A stretch of DNA of 64,000 nucleotides from Lineus longissimus (GCF_910592395.1 NC_088323.1:15297501-15361500), one strand, 5' to 3'. Positions 25,001-40,000 are shown, counted from the first letter of the stretch. Notes: generated by a model from the sequence alone, not told the origin. Program-made: numbers and translations.

Positions 25001-28000
25001 GTAAATTCCATAGTAGTGACGTCACTGAATGATTGACAGCTAGGCACCATGTTTCATTCATGCCTCGTTCTGATCACCCGATACGCGGGAAATGAAAACG
25101 AGGTCATACGAACTGGCTTGGCGGTTCCAGTTCCCTTTGAGCTGAGCATTTAGAAGACAAACAACTACATGACTGCCAGTGTACATCAGGGGTAACATGG
25201 GGGGGGGGGGGGCGTAGAATGTAGGGATGAGACACCCATTGATAATTGAGGTGTGATGTCTAAAGCTTTCCGCACACAATGGACAGAATAACCATTGGTA
25301 ATACGTGACTTGTAATTGGGTGATATGAATAAAGACTAGCAAATGCTTTTATCTAAATCTCCATGTACATTTACACTAAGCCTTCCTGTATAAAACCGGA
25401 GTAAAAGCATTTGCTATTCTTTATTCATATCACCCATGGTCTTATAAACGTAGCGGCTTGACTGAGGAAATGTTTTCAAAATATTAAGCGTGACGCACAC
25501 ACGACTCTAGAACAATCAAACACGAGGATGCTACCAATGTCAAATACAACATGTTTAGGTGTGTTGGAGTTTTGGCTGAATGGAGGAGAGAATTGGTGCT
25601 TGGGAGTGTGCAGGCATACGGTGCAAGTTTGGTTGAGGGTGAAAGTGCAAGGGTCACTGGTACTGTCATTCTACGTGTGAGGAGTTGGTGTCAGATCTAA
25701 TACTGAGCGTTTTTTATGACGTGCAGATGAAGTCATCACTAGATGTAGTGGAGATGACATCATCAACTCTACATGCAGATGACGTCATCACTCGACGTGC
25801 AGATGACGTCATCACTCTACATGCAGATGACGTCATCACTTCTGGTGCAGATGACATCATCACTCTACATGCAGATGACATCATCACTCTACATGCAGAT
25901 GACGTCATCACTTCTGGTGCAGATAACATCATCACTCTACATGCAGATGACATCATCACTCTAGATGCAGATGACGTCATCACTTCTGATGCAGATGACA
26001 TCATCACTCTACATGCAGATGACGTCATCACTTCTGGTGCTGATGACATCATCACTCTACATGCAGATGACATCATCACTCTAGATGCAGATGACGTCAT
26101 CACTCTACATGCAGATGACGTCATCACTTCTGGTGCAGATGACATCATCACTCTAGATGCAGATGACGTCATCACTTCTGATGCAGATGACATCATCACT
26201 CTACATGCAGATGACGTCATCACTTCTGGTGCTGATGACATCATCACTCTACATGCAGATGACGTCTTCACTTCTGGTGCAGATGACATCATCACTCTAC
26301 ATGCAGATGACGTCATCACTTCTGGTACTGATGACATCATCACTCTACATGCAGATGACATCATCACTCTACATGCAGATGACGTCATCACTCGATGTGC
26401 AGATGAAGTCTTCACTTCTGGTGCAGATGACGTCATCACTCTACATGCAAATGTCATCATCACTAGATGTGCAAAAGACCTCATCACTCTACACGCATAT
26501 GACATCATCGCATGACATGCAACTGACGTCATCATCGTCATTCTGGATGCAAAACACATGGTCTCGGATGACAAATCAACTTTACGTCAGTACACTGCAC
26601 TCATCGGTGTTCACTTATAGCGAGCGACATTCTCATAACATATTTTTGGCGTGCACGGCACTGACAAAATGCCATTGTTTTTTCACCATCAAAGACCATA
26701 CATTTGCACCATACAATATGGCTACACAGCACATTCCGTTCAAAACATTAAGAGATGGTTTGCTGATTCATCAAATACTCGTCCAAAGGCATTATACGTA
26801 CAGTTCGCGGACTGGTTCCCAATCCCTACTACTAGAACCTTAGCATATCAGTAGGACCAGGAACCAGTCCAGTGCTAGGTGCTACCGGCTACATCCCACA
26901 TGCGGCTACAAATGCTTACCCTTACCCTAGCATTATGTAAATCTACCCCATACATCTCGAGCCGTTTTGCTCGATCCAAGTAGTTAAATTCCGCGTCCGC
27001 CGGATTCTGGCCTCTGGAAGGTTGGAAGCAAAATTAAACATTCAAAATACTATTTCTAAACAGTATAACCTCTCAATAGCATTCCGCGAAGATGACGTCA
27101 CTGCAGCTGCTGCCCTCTATTTCCCCATCGCTGAATTACGGGCAATGTCGGACAAACATGCGGTTTCGTAATGGATTCAGGCTTTCTAACTAGGGCAGTT
27201 AGATTCAATCTGGCACATGTCCGAGTGTTGGAAATACTACATAATTGTTCTGAATATTTCTCTCTCTGACTCTATGGTATCATTCATGCTAAAAACAATG
27301 CAGGGTCAAAGATAATTGACTTTGAAATAAGCTCAAATGCGTAGAAATAAGTGTCGATGTCCGACTGTCACGTGACTAAAACGTCATAAATATCTTATGC
27401 AAATGACCTTGTGAGCTATAAATAGTAACGTCGCGGAATGCTATTGCGGACACCCTCACGACTGACAGGTGTGGTCCTTAGTAGAAAGGTGTCCTTAATA
27501 GACAGGTTTCCGGATTAGAGAAGTCAAATGGAATAGAAACAACCAATTTGGGACCACATTATATAGTGTCCTTAATAGAGAGGTGTTTGCTAAGGGAGGG
27601 TCCAAACTATAACACTTCTGTGAACAATGAGCGAAATATCCCAAGTATTGACCAAAAAAGAATCAGCTTCGTTCTTGATTAGATATTTAAAGATATTTTT
27701 AGATATTTTTAGATATTTTTAGATATTTTTAGATATTAGGGTTCTTTTTCAAAATACACTTTAGATTTTATCAATACTATGGTTGACAGAGATCGCTTGA
27801 TGACGATGTCTGCTGACCTCACGTAGTTACGATCAGATTCTCAGATCTGATAACCCAAGAGACCAGCTAACGTCATCAAGGTAGACTCACAAACTTACAA
27901 AAAAACTATAAGAGTCGCGTCCACTACATAAAACGCCGGTGTTGGTCTGGAGTTTTTGCGCTTACGCCTGTTAATTTTCCCCTCGAAAACACCGGTGCTA

Positions 28001-31000
28001 GAAAACGCCGGTGTTTTCGTGTCACGGCGATGGATTCAGGGCTAAATGGGGGCTAATTTAAGCACGGCGTTTTATGTAGTGTAATCACAAAAACGTCGGC
28101 GTCAGTTAGTTTCTACACTCGGCGACAGGCGGCGTGGTTACCACTGCGCATGCGTCAAAAAGGTAAACATTGCAGAAAAACCGCGACGCTCCTGTAATCT
28201 GACGACATCGACATTATTTGTATTTCATATTTCTCTCTATCGCAATAATGGTAAACATTGAACGTAACCATCACCAATCGCAACTCCAACAATAACAAAA
28301 AATCGGAGAGTTCTACAGGAATTTCACATAGACCACGCCATCCATCGCCGTGTTCAGTAACTGCTTCCATGTAGTGGAAGTCCTCGCCGTGTCCTCTCCG
28401 GGCTTTTTCTGGTTCGGAGTATCCCCGGGGTTTAAAACCGCCAGGGTTTTCCATGTTGTGGACTGTGACAAAATAATAGAAAGTAGAACCCCTATTGTGC
28501 ATAGGTGGTTAATACCTAAGTCAATATGATCAATATGATTAGGTAATGCTGTTTACCATGTTTAGAGGCTTGCTAGGCCTAGGCCCTATAGTGCTTTAGT
28601 TATGTTGACAGAGGCCGAGCGTGCAGACCTTTGGCTGTGTTAGACCAGACAGGGATCTGGCTGTATTTTCTGATAAAAAAGACCTGGGACCACGTAAGTA
28701 ACGTCGGAATTTCCCATTTTCGGTCGGTTATTTCGCATTTCGTAGATAGGTGTCTTGTAACAGTTTGATTAAGACTTGGTTTGTTCTCTTATACAGCTTG
28801 TTCACCACCACAAAACCAACGTCCGCGTGGAATACTCTGAAACTCACGGACACGATATATGTACTGGAATCGAGACATTATAGGAACTTATTCGGGGAAG
28901 AAGAAGACAAAGTTTTCCCTTGATCAATGAACGCCGCATCTTGCGCCCAAGTTTGCCACATGGACGTACTACTATAGTCTCTGATTTCGGACTCCATAAT
29001 TGGAACGATAAAAGGTTTTCAGAACCAGCCACTATCAACCACTTATATCGTTCAGCTACAATGACTTACTTGTGAGTTTTGTGTAATTTGGCAACTTCTT
29101 TTTCGAACTCCTCACTCTGATTTGGAATGAATTTGAATTCTTGCAGATAACCGTTCGTGTGTTCCTCTGCATTGTAATCACCTAGTTCCGCTGAAAAGAT
29201 ACAATAAATTTACAGTCCTTGTTGAAATGAGGCAAGAAATACATGTGTTTGTTCCAAGTCAATCAGTATCAGAACCTCACTGGACTTTTACCAGGGGTAT
29301 GGAGTCCACTAGGCTACTGTCCACCTATGTGGGATCTTTTACTTGCCCTGGCATAGACATTTTAATGTCAGACAACAAACGGACTTGCTGCTGCATCTTA
29401 AAATGCGCTCAGGAAAGCTTCCTACTTACATTGCACTGCATAGCTTGCTAAACTTGCTGCCGTTGAGATAGGCACCTTTAACCGCCCTTCCAAGATGTCC
29501 TTCTTCACTTGCAAGAAGAAATGATATCTGAAAAGAGAAGAAAATGAAAACTAAGTTCTTATACATGTTTTACAACTTTGCGGAAATACATCCGCTTTTA
29601 ATTGTTGATCACAAATGTAAAGCTCAAATTTTCCATTTTTGATTAGATTTATTATAAAATCGCTGAATGTAAACCACCGCGACCGCGAAAATGTTCATGT
29701 TGTGACGTCATCAACGAAAACGGCATCGAAGCGAGCCGTCCGGGCGGGATTAAACCATCAATTTCTAGAAAACGTGCATTTCGATTCGAAAACCTTACCG
29801 ATTCATGAGAAAGTGACGTAGTCATTTGTCAAAAACAGCTAAAACATTATATGGTGAAATTTGACACGAGTTTCCCTTTAATATGAAATCACGGTCAATT
29901 TCAAATTCACTCTGAACACAAAATAAAACATTGGTACACAACTTTGAATAATCGATCCTGTCAACAGACTAAAGATGGAGGAAGGTGCCAAGGAACAGCA
30001 TCACCAGGCATGCACTCTGGTGGAATTCGTAATGCAGACGGCGTCCAAGGACCACATGGGGACGATTGGCAGACAGGGCTAGGATAATAGGGATGAACTG
30101 GACCCATGTTGAGAGAACTGCCCAGAACAGGAGCAAGTGGAAAAATCTTGTTGGCGATCTATGGTCCACTTGGAGAAACATGGTTTCAGTCAAAGTAGGT
30201 GAAACCCAAAGTAGGTGCAACTGCAACCCAAAGTAGGTGAAACCCAAAGTAGGCGCAACTGCAACCCAAAGTAGGTGCAACTGCAACCCAAAGTAGGTGA
30301 AACCCAAAGTAGGTGCAACTGCAACCCAAAGTAGGTGCAACCCAAAGTAGGTGCAACTGCAACCCAGGTAGGAGCAACTGCAACCCAAAGTAGGTGAAAC
30401 CCAAAGTAGGTGCAACTGCAACCCAAAGTAGGTGCAACTGCAACCCAAAGTAGGTGCAACTGCAACCCAAAGTAGGTGAAACCCAAAGTAGGTGCAACTG
30501 CAACCCAAAGTAGGTGCAACTGCAACCCAAAGTAGGTGAAACCCAAAGTAGGTGCAACTGCAACCCAAAGTAGGCGAAACCCAAAGTAGGTGCAACTGCA
30601 ACCCAAAGTAGGTGCAACTGCAACCCAAAGTAGGTGCAACTGCAACCCAAAGTAGGTGAAACCCAAAGTAGGTGCAACTGCAACCCAAAGTAGGTGCAAC
30701 CCAAAGTAGGAGCAACTAGGTGAAACCCAAAGTAGGTGCAACTGCAACCCAAAGTAGGTGCAACTGCAACCCAAAGTAGGTGCAAAGGTGGGACTGGGAA
30801 GACCCTAGATCGGCCATGAAAAAAAGATTCCATTGACTCACCTCGTGTACTCCTCATGTAACTTGCTAGGGTCAGAAACGTAGAACTTCACTCGGAAGAA
30901 GAACAGATATGGTGGGGGGACTGTAACGATAAACAAAACGTGCGTAAATAAAATGTGAAAAGGCTGGTTAGCCAACCCACGGCTGCTAGGCCTTTTCCTG

Positions 31001-34000
31001 TGATCATAACCTCAGTCCCCACGACAGCTAGACCTTTTCCTGTGATCATAACCTCAGTCCCCATGACAGCTAGACCTTTTCCTGTGATCATAACCTCAGT
31101 CCCCATGACAGCTAGACCTTTTCCTGTGATCATAACCTCAGTCCCCATGACAGCTAGACCTTTTCCTGTGATCATAACCTCAGTCCCCACGGCAGCTAGA
31201 CCTTTTCCTGTGATCATAACCTCAGTCCCCACGACAGCTAGACCTTTTCCTGTGATCATAACCTCAGTCCCCACGACAGCTAGACCTTTTCCTGTGATCA
31301 TAACCTCAGTCCCCACGACAGCTAGACCTTTTCCTGTGATCATAACCTCAGTCCCCACGGCAGCTAGACCTTTTCCTGTGATCATAACCTCAGTCCCCAC
31401 GGCTGCTAGACCTTTTCCTGTGATCATAACCTCAGTCCCCACGACAGCTAGACCTTTTCCTGTGATCATAACCTCAGTCCCCACGACAGCTAGACCTTTT
31501 CCTGTGATCATAACCTCAGTCCCCACGGCAGCTAGACCTTTTCCTGTGATCATAACCTCAGTCCCCACGACAGCTAGACCTTTTCCTGTGATCATAACCT
31601 CAGTCCCCACGACAGCTAGACCTTTTCCTGTCATCATAACCTCAGTCCCCACGACAGCTAGACCTTTTCCTGTGATCATAACCTCAGTCCCCACGACAGC
31701 TAGACCTTTTCCTGTGATCATAACCTCAGTCCCCACGACAGCTAGACCTTTTCCTGTGATCATAACCTCAGTCCCCACGGCTGCTAGACCTTTTCCTGTG
31801 ATCATAACCTCAGTCCCGACAACAGCTAGACCATTTCCTGTGATCATAACCTCAGTCCCCACGACAGCTAGGCCTTTTCCTGTGATCATAACCTCAGCCC
31901 CTTGGTTGGTTATACCTAAAACGAGACTCAATGCAGACCTCGTCCCTACCCTACAATTAGGTAATGCTAGCTACTTCACAATGAAACGTTTCCAATGCGA
32001 ACTTGGGGTCCCATCCAGTTAGTCTTTACCGGGTGAGGGCCAGGAGTACGTATACTGCCAGAGACCAGTGGTAGCAAAAGGGTTAACACAGCATATTGGC
32101 GCAGCAGAAACACTGTACAGTAGAACCTCTCTAAAAGGACACCCTAGAAACTGACAAGTGCTGTCCTTAATAGAGAGGTGTCCTGATTAGAGAGGTCAAA
32201 TTGAATGGAAACAACCAATTTCGGACCAAAACTAGTGTCCTTAATAGAGAGGTTGTCCTTAATAGAGAGGTGTCCGCTAACAGAGGTTCCACTGTAATTG
32301 GTTGTTACAGCTAGCCAATGTATGTTACTCCACACAGCTTTCTGTATCTGTTTCAATTTAATTGAATATTTCCACAAGGATGAGTAATATTGCTGTGAAA
32401 CGAACTGAACTCAGACTTCAGGTAAACATCGGTGTGGCTCTCCCTAAAGGCTTCAGTTCCTCGGTTAAGATTAACCACAGCTGAATGGAGTTGTTAGCAT
32501 TGTGGCTAGTATTCAAGTAGTATCTCAGAGTTACACAGAAAACTAAAAGGAATTCTCATCTACAATTCCCAATCTCGGCCCAGAAAAGGTCATCAATTGA
32601 CGAAATAAGCGCAATTCTTAAAAGGACTCCTAGTCAAATGTGGCCCAACTACAGTGGAACCTCCCTTAGCCGACACCTCTCTATTAAGGACAACCTCTCT
32701 ATTGAGGACACTAGTTTTGGTCCCAAATTGGTATTTTCTATTCAATTTGACCTCTCTAATCAGGACACCTCTCTATTAAGGACAGCTATTGCCAGTCCCG
32801 AAGGTGTCCTTAATAGAGAGGTTCTACTGTACATCATTTCTAAACGGGGATGGTAAATATTTAAATTCGGTCATGACTGAAATCTTTCTGGCATACTAGT
32901 ATTATGCATTTTCTGTCACCTCAAGCCATATAGTTGCCACACTCATTGGCGGGTTATCAGAAAACAAGATGTGTCTTTAATCTCGCTATTTACAGATGAC
33001 CTTTGAAGATGTTACACATCATTCTATTATGTTTACAAGTATTTTTAAAACTGTTTGATGTCATCCAGGCATTCTCTAGGTGAACCATGCATACACATCA
33101 TATACAGTAGAACCTCCCTTTACAGACACCTCTCTATAAAGGACAACCTCTCTATTAAGGATGCTTGTTTTGGTCCTAAATTGGGTCTTTCCATTCAATT
33201 TGACCTCTCCAATCAGGACACTTCTCTATAAAGGACAGTGCTTATCAGTCCCATATTATTAGATACAGTAGAACCTCCTTTAGTGGACACCTCCCTATAA
33301 AGTACACCCTCTCTATAAAGGACACTAGTTTTGGTCCTAAATTGGTTGTTTCCCTTCAATTTGACCTCTCTTATCAGGACACCTCTCTATTAAGTACAGC
33401 ACATGTCAGACCTGAGGGTGTCCGTAATAGTGAAGTTCTACTGTAGATATTTTGGATCAATGTTTTCCACAGCTTTTCATAGCAGAGTGGTCCACAAATG
33501 TCATGATTTTGTTAAATACAGTAGAACCTCTCTATTTAGGACACCCTTAGACCGACAAGTGATGCCTTGACATACTGCCTGATGTCATCCAGGCATTCTC
33601 TGGTGAACCAGGCGTTCACATCATATACAGTAGAACCTCCCTTAGCGGACACCTCTCTATTATGGACAACCTCTCTATTAAGGACACTAGGTTTGGTCCC
33701 AAATTGGGTGTTTCCATTCAATTTGACCTCTCTAATCTGGACACCTCTCTAGTAAGGACAGTGCCTGTCAGTCCCGAGGGTGTCCTTAATAGAGAGGTTC
33801 TACTGTAGATAATATTTAACACCAGCACACTACAGCATTCTCCATGGCTTGTCATAGCAGAGACAGAGTGGTGACTCCTCCAATGTCATGATTTTGTAAA
33901 ATCTGTCCACTCATGCAGTGTTCTCCACAGCATGTTATTTCAAACGGACTACTATTTTGATGCATTTGCACTTAAGAGGACAAAACAGTACGAATTTAAA

Positions 34001-37000
34001 GTGATACTATGATGTGATTTACAACTTTGCGGAAATACATCCCTTTTTAATTGTTGATCACAAATGTAAAGCTCAAATTTTCCATTTTTGATTAGATTTA
34101 TTATAAAATCGCTGAATGTAAACCAACGCGACTGCGAAAATGTTCATGTTGTGACGTCATCAACGAAAACGGCATCGAAGCGAGCCGTCCGGGCGGGATT
34201 AAACCATCAATTTCTAGAAAATGTGGATTTCGATTCGAAAACTTTACCGATTTATGAGAAAGTGACGTAGTCATTTGTCAAAAACAGCTAAAACATTATG
34301 GTGAAATTTGACACGAGCTACCCTTTAATATGAAATCACGGTCAATTTCAAATTCACTCTGAACACAAAATAAAGCATTGATACATAATTTTGAATCATC
34401 GATCCAGTCAACAGACTAAGGACACGAGTTACCCTTTAACACTTATAAGAGGAAAACGAGCTTGTTGTTTTTGCGACACCCTGTACAGACATCTGCTCTG
34501 AACAAGAAACGCACTCATCGTGTTCATTTATTTGAATGTAATCAAAAATGCATATGATTTGCTCTCTTCAATTGGCATTAAGTCCACTCGATCTCACGTC
34601 AATGGTACTTCTGTGGGTTAGATTCATATGAAATGCAGACGGAATGAGTAATCTAAATATAGCTAAATGACATTCTGAAAATTTTACTTGCGAACTCTGG
34701 AATTGGCAGACGTTTTGCAAACCATGTTGAATTAATTTACCGCTTGAGAAATGAAGTTTGAGCGCTGGGAACTTGTGTGGGTACCGGCGGGAGCTTACGG
34801 AGTCTTAGCAGTAGTAGAGCTAATTAATAAAATAACTAATCAATAACGGGTGATATTGCCCACCGAAGACTCCTGTAATACTCACGTCGGGGCCCGTGTG
34901 AGTCTCTGACTCATTATCTTGAAAGTATTTTGTGAACTACACTGTATTGTCTCATAGGCCTATGAAAGGCCGGCTATGTAAATTTAGGCGAAAATAAACA
35001 ATAATATATAGCTCGGCTGATGTTTGTTACACAAATGTACGTGGATGGATGCAACTCACTCTGGTTTGACCTTGATCTTTCAATCGAGGTCAGACGCCAG
35101 TCAGGGTGGGTTCATTTGAAAGTATGTACCGCGCATCGAAGGGACACTATAGGCAGGAGCCAGGCAGGCAAGATAAAGTTATACAAAGTCACCAATAGGG
35201 GTCTCTCATATCACACAATACATGGAAACTATTTAGGCCTGCTGGAAAAATATGTTAACCACTGAATCAAACATAACCAAGTCCCACAGAACTGAGCAAA
35301 AAATTGCATCCAAGGACCACAACTTTTACCCTGTAGCTCTTGCCTATGCATTATCAGGCCTTTCGATTACATCATTTTCACAGCGCTATACGGTGTAGGA
35401 AATTTGGCATGTCCCCAAATTAGACCCTGAAAAAATGTCCCCAAAATAGAAAAAAAAAAAAAAAAAATTATTATTATTATTATTTTTTTTTTAAGGGGTA
35501 CTTTGACCCCCTGAAGCGTTTTTTGACACCTTAAATGACCAAATCTCATCCTAAATGGCCTGATTTGATACTTTTCATCCTAAATTATGAGTTTTCAGGT
35601 GCATGTGACAATGTCAGTCGATAAGGACGTCGATGTTCAGGCAAATTGGCACAACGAAATGTCCCCAAATTAAGCTAAAAAGCAAAAAAAACATGTCCCC
35701 AAAATAGGCTAAAAAAATACAGGGTGTAGAGGTCTCCATGTAATTGAAAGGCCTGATTATCTGATAACGGGATTGATTCACGCCCGCATATCCAAGTCAC
35801 GGGCGATTCTAAAAATATTCCATCAGAAGACGATACTGGTCATTTGAAGTCATTTCTGATCTCCACTTGAAAGGAGAGCACTTTGACTGATGCGGCGTCT
35901 GCTTTGAAGACGATAGGTCAGCTGCCCACCCGTGCCTGAAGGCTATAAAGCAGCTGACTCTTGGTGAAATGAAACCTCAGGCTCACTTCACTAGACACTT
36001 TTTACTAGCCATGCCTTCCATGACACTTTTAGTGCCAAAACGTACATTTACGTCCGACAACTTAACACGTTGTGCCATCGAACGTATATCTACGACACAG
36101 ATAAATTTTCCCGCTATTCAACCCCAAAATTGCTAAGATGGAGAGGTACGCTTCTCGGTCTATCAACTCATTTAGCAAGTTCTGGTTTTGAGAGCTAATG
36201 TTTCCCAAGGACTTTTGGGTAAAATCCCCCTCCCCATGTGATCTTGCCAAATCCGGACCAGCAGTAGCGCAGAGAAAGAGAGTCAACCTCATGATCAAGA
36301 GGTCGTGGGTTCAACTCCCAGCCAAGTCACTGCTTGGTTCCCCTACTGTAAGTTCAAGTGAGCACCTTCTGGCTGCTCCTTGAAACCCCTGATGGATTTC
36401 AGTGGAGACCGATGTAGTAATATGATAACCCAAACGCTTTTTTAACAGGGAAACATGGAAAACACTACATAAGACCTCAATATTATTATTATTATTACTA
36501 TCATTATTATTATTTAAAATAAACCCTAGCACTGAAAGTGTTAACTGAGTTCTGCAAACTGAAAGCTCTTATCATTATACATAGTTCTTAGCTGCATTAC
36601 ATATATTCATCAATATCACTTCACCTTCCCACAATAGAAGATCAGCACAACGCCAGGAAAAAGGGCACATCAGTAAAGTACAGTAGAACTTCTCTATTAA
36701 GGACACCCTCGGGACTGACAGGCACTGTCCTTACTAGAGAGGTGTCCAGATTAGAGAGGTCAAATTGAATGGAAACATCCAATTTGGGACCAAACCTAGT
36801 GTCCTTAATAGAGAGGTTGTCCATAATAGAGAGGTGTCCGCTAAGGGAGGTTCTACTGTACAATGTATTGTAAGAAGAGTAAAGGTCAACATGCTAGTCA
36901 ATGTCAGTGTCCTCGTATCATCTCAATGGCTGTCAGCGCAAGAAGTTAAGGTGAAAGTTTCCTGGCCTTTTCAGACCTTTTGTAACATCCAGTATGTTTC

Positions 37001-40000
37001 AACCACAAGATGGGGTGATGCAGATCTACTGTCTTTGTGCGTACAGTGGAACCTCTCTTAGCGGACACCTCTCTATTAAGGACAACCTCTCTATTAAGGA
37101 CACTAGTTTCAGTCCCGAATAGGTTGCTTCCATTCAACTTGACCTCTCTAATCAGGACACCTCTCTTTTAAGGACAGCATTTGTCAGTCCCGAGGGTGTC
37201 CTTTATAGAGAGGTTCTACTGTATATCCATCTTTCACCGCCGATAAACTCCTCCTGATCGGCCGTCAGAACGGCTGTTTTTACATTATTGGTAGTCTCCA
37301 TGCATTCTCTTCCTTTCCCACACATCCATGTCGCGACAACACTAACATTACACTCGTGGTTTTTGCAAGAGACACGCACTGAAAGCCATCATAATGGAAG
37401 ACAAGGTGTTCAATTTGTAACGGTTCCAGGGATGCTAAACTGACACAAATGCACAGTGCATGTATAGAAGAGGGGTAACCTGATCCTGAGGTTGGCACTA
37501 TCAATTCAGGCCGTCATTCAATTACTTTGTGTCGAGTAATTTCATTGGCCACCCGTTTATGAGCATGTGTCTGACGGATTTCCTAACCTATTTGGTCGGC
37601 GGTGAAAGGAGGAGATTTTAGCGTTGACATTCACTGCCGGTCAGTCGGCATGGCTTGGGTATAAACAAGTGGGCTTTCGATTTTTTTAAAAGTTAAAGGA
37701 AATGCTGCAAATGTGTCCCAAAATTGTAATTATACATGTAGAATGTTATGTTGCATGAATGTTTGTAGAACATCTTTTTGGAAATATGCGAAGGCAGCCA
37801 CCCACAGAAAGACTGCAGCATATAACACCTCAAGTGTCAGAATAGGGTGACATTTGTCAAACCAACACAGATTCAAATGTATTCTTGCAAGATGCTGTTC
37901 ACATAAATAGATCACCGATGACATTTTTACCATTGGTTCCAAGTCAACTTTACCCAGGTAATCGACAAAGCTTCCTGTACAAAGGTACACAGTTCGTCAA
38001 AAGATTTGATTCAACGTCGACACTGAGCTGAACAAATCCTCAGATTACTGTGTAGGATGATTAAGGGGATGGCTTGGTGTCTTAATCTCCAGATTGTAAG
38101 AATAGTGTCATTTGCTAACGTTCGTTTGATTCAACCCTCTCTATCCATGAATACCAGGACTGACCGAGTATTGGACCCAGGACCCCAGCCTCGGGGGTTG
38201 CAGGCTATGATGGTTCAATCCTGCAACCCAAACAGCCCAGCCCAGTTTTTGCTCAACATACAGTAGAACCCCTCTATAAAGGACACCATCGGCACTGACA
38301 AATGATGTCCTAAATAGAGAGGTGTCCTGATTACAGAGGTTAAATTGAATGGAAACAACTAATTTGGAACCAGAACAAGGGTCCTTAATAGAGGTGTCCT
38401 TAATAGAGTGGTGTCCGTAATAGGGAGGTGTCCGTAATAGGGAGGTGTCCACTAAGGTAGGTTCTACTGTACATTCACACCAGCACTTGACAACACCCCC
38501 ACCATAAAATAGCTTACCTCTGATTTGCTTTTTGAGTACTTTTAACGGATCTAGCCATCTCTGAAAGTAGAAGAGAGAGAAAATAAGACCATGGCTGATA
38601 TTTATAAAAGACTAGTAAATGATTTTACTTTAAACTTCATGTACATTTACACCAGCCGTCTGTGTAGAAAACTGTAGTAAAAGCATTTACTAGTCTTTAT
38701 AAATGACCAGTAAATGCTTTTCCTTTAAACTTCATGTACATTTACACTAGCCATCTCTGTAGAAAACTGTAGTAAAAGCATTTACTAGTCTTCATAAAAG
38801 ACCAGTAAATGCTTTTACTTTAAACTTCATGTACATTTACACTAGTCGTCTCTGTAGAAAACTGTAGTAAAAGCATTTACTCGTCTTTATAAAGGCCAGT
38901 AAATGCTTTTACCTTAATCTTCATGTACATTTACACTAGCCATCTCTGTAGGAAACTGTAGTAAAAGCATTTACTAGTCTTTATAAATATTAGCCCATGT
39001 GATGCATCTACGTAGTCAATTGGTGACTCTACAACTAGAAGACAAAATGGTCAAACCAAATACAGTACATGTATTCCAACGCTGGATTTTTGTTGGGTGC
39101 CTCTGACACTAGTGATACTGATACTTCTTCATCATCATCATCATCATCACAAGATCATGTGATGCACTTATGATGTCAATATGGTGACCCTAGAACTAAA
39201 AGGCAAAGTGACCAGACGATATTGCAATGTCGGCATTTACAAAGTGCGTAGCAGTCAGACTTTTTGGTGGTAACATGTAGAGAAGGGAGATTAGATAAGA
39301 TCAGGTGATGTAATTATGATGTCAATATGGTGACCCTAGAACTAAAAGCGGGTACTCCCTAGTCCTACGACCATACCACTGGTTATCAACCAGGTACCCC
39401 AAGTCCTACGACCATACCACTGGTTAACAGCCAGGTACCCCAAGTCCTACGACCATACCACTGGTTATCAGCCAGGTACCCCAAGTCCTACGACCATACC
39501 ACTGGATATCAGCCAGGTACCCCAAGTCCTACGATCATACCACTGGTTATCAGCCAGGTACCCCAAGTCCTACGACCATACCACTGGTTATCAGCCAGGT
39601 ACCCCAAGTCCTACGACCACACCACTGGTTATCAGCCAGGTACCCCAAGTCCTACGACCATACAACTGGTTATCAGCCAGGTACCCCAAGTCCTACGACC
39701 ATACCACTGGTTAACAGCGAGGTACCCCAAGTCCTACGACCATACCACTGGTTATCAGCCAGGTACCCCAAGTCCTACGACCATACCACTGGTTAGCAGC
39801 CAGGTACCCCAAGTCCTACGACCATACCACTGGTTATCAGCCAGGTACCCCAAGTCCTACGACCATACCACTGGTTAGCAGCCAGGTACCCCAAGTCCTA
39901 CGACCATACCACTGGTTATCAGCCAGGAACCCCAAGTCCTACGACCATACCACTGGTTAGCAGCCAGGTACCCCAAGTCCTACGACCATACCACTGGTTA

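Noticed and set aside
25685-26843. Long aspartate/isoleucine- and methionine/serine-rich frames
   Set aside because: Products of the 24-bp array; the same DNA is open in four frames.
28155-28502. Minus-strand 115-codon frame as a FERM exon (it contains EDFHY, like VEFHY in the family)
   Set aside because: Exons 6 and 7 join in phase without it, and exon 7 at 26926-27013 supplies the true VDLHNAR segment. The rest does not align.
30888-32022. Reading frames of 347 and 355 codons on opposite strands
   Set aside because: Both are translations of the 42-bp minisatellite; the period is divisible by 3 and the unit has no stop in those frames. No domain, no splice context.
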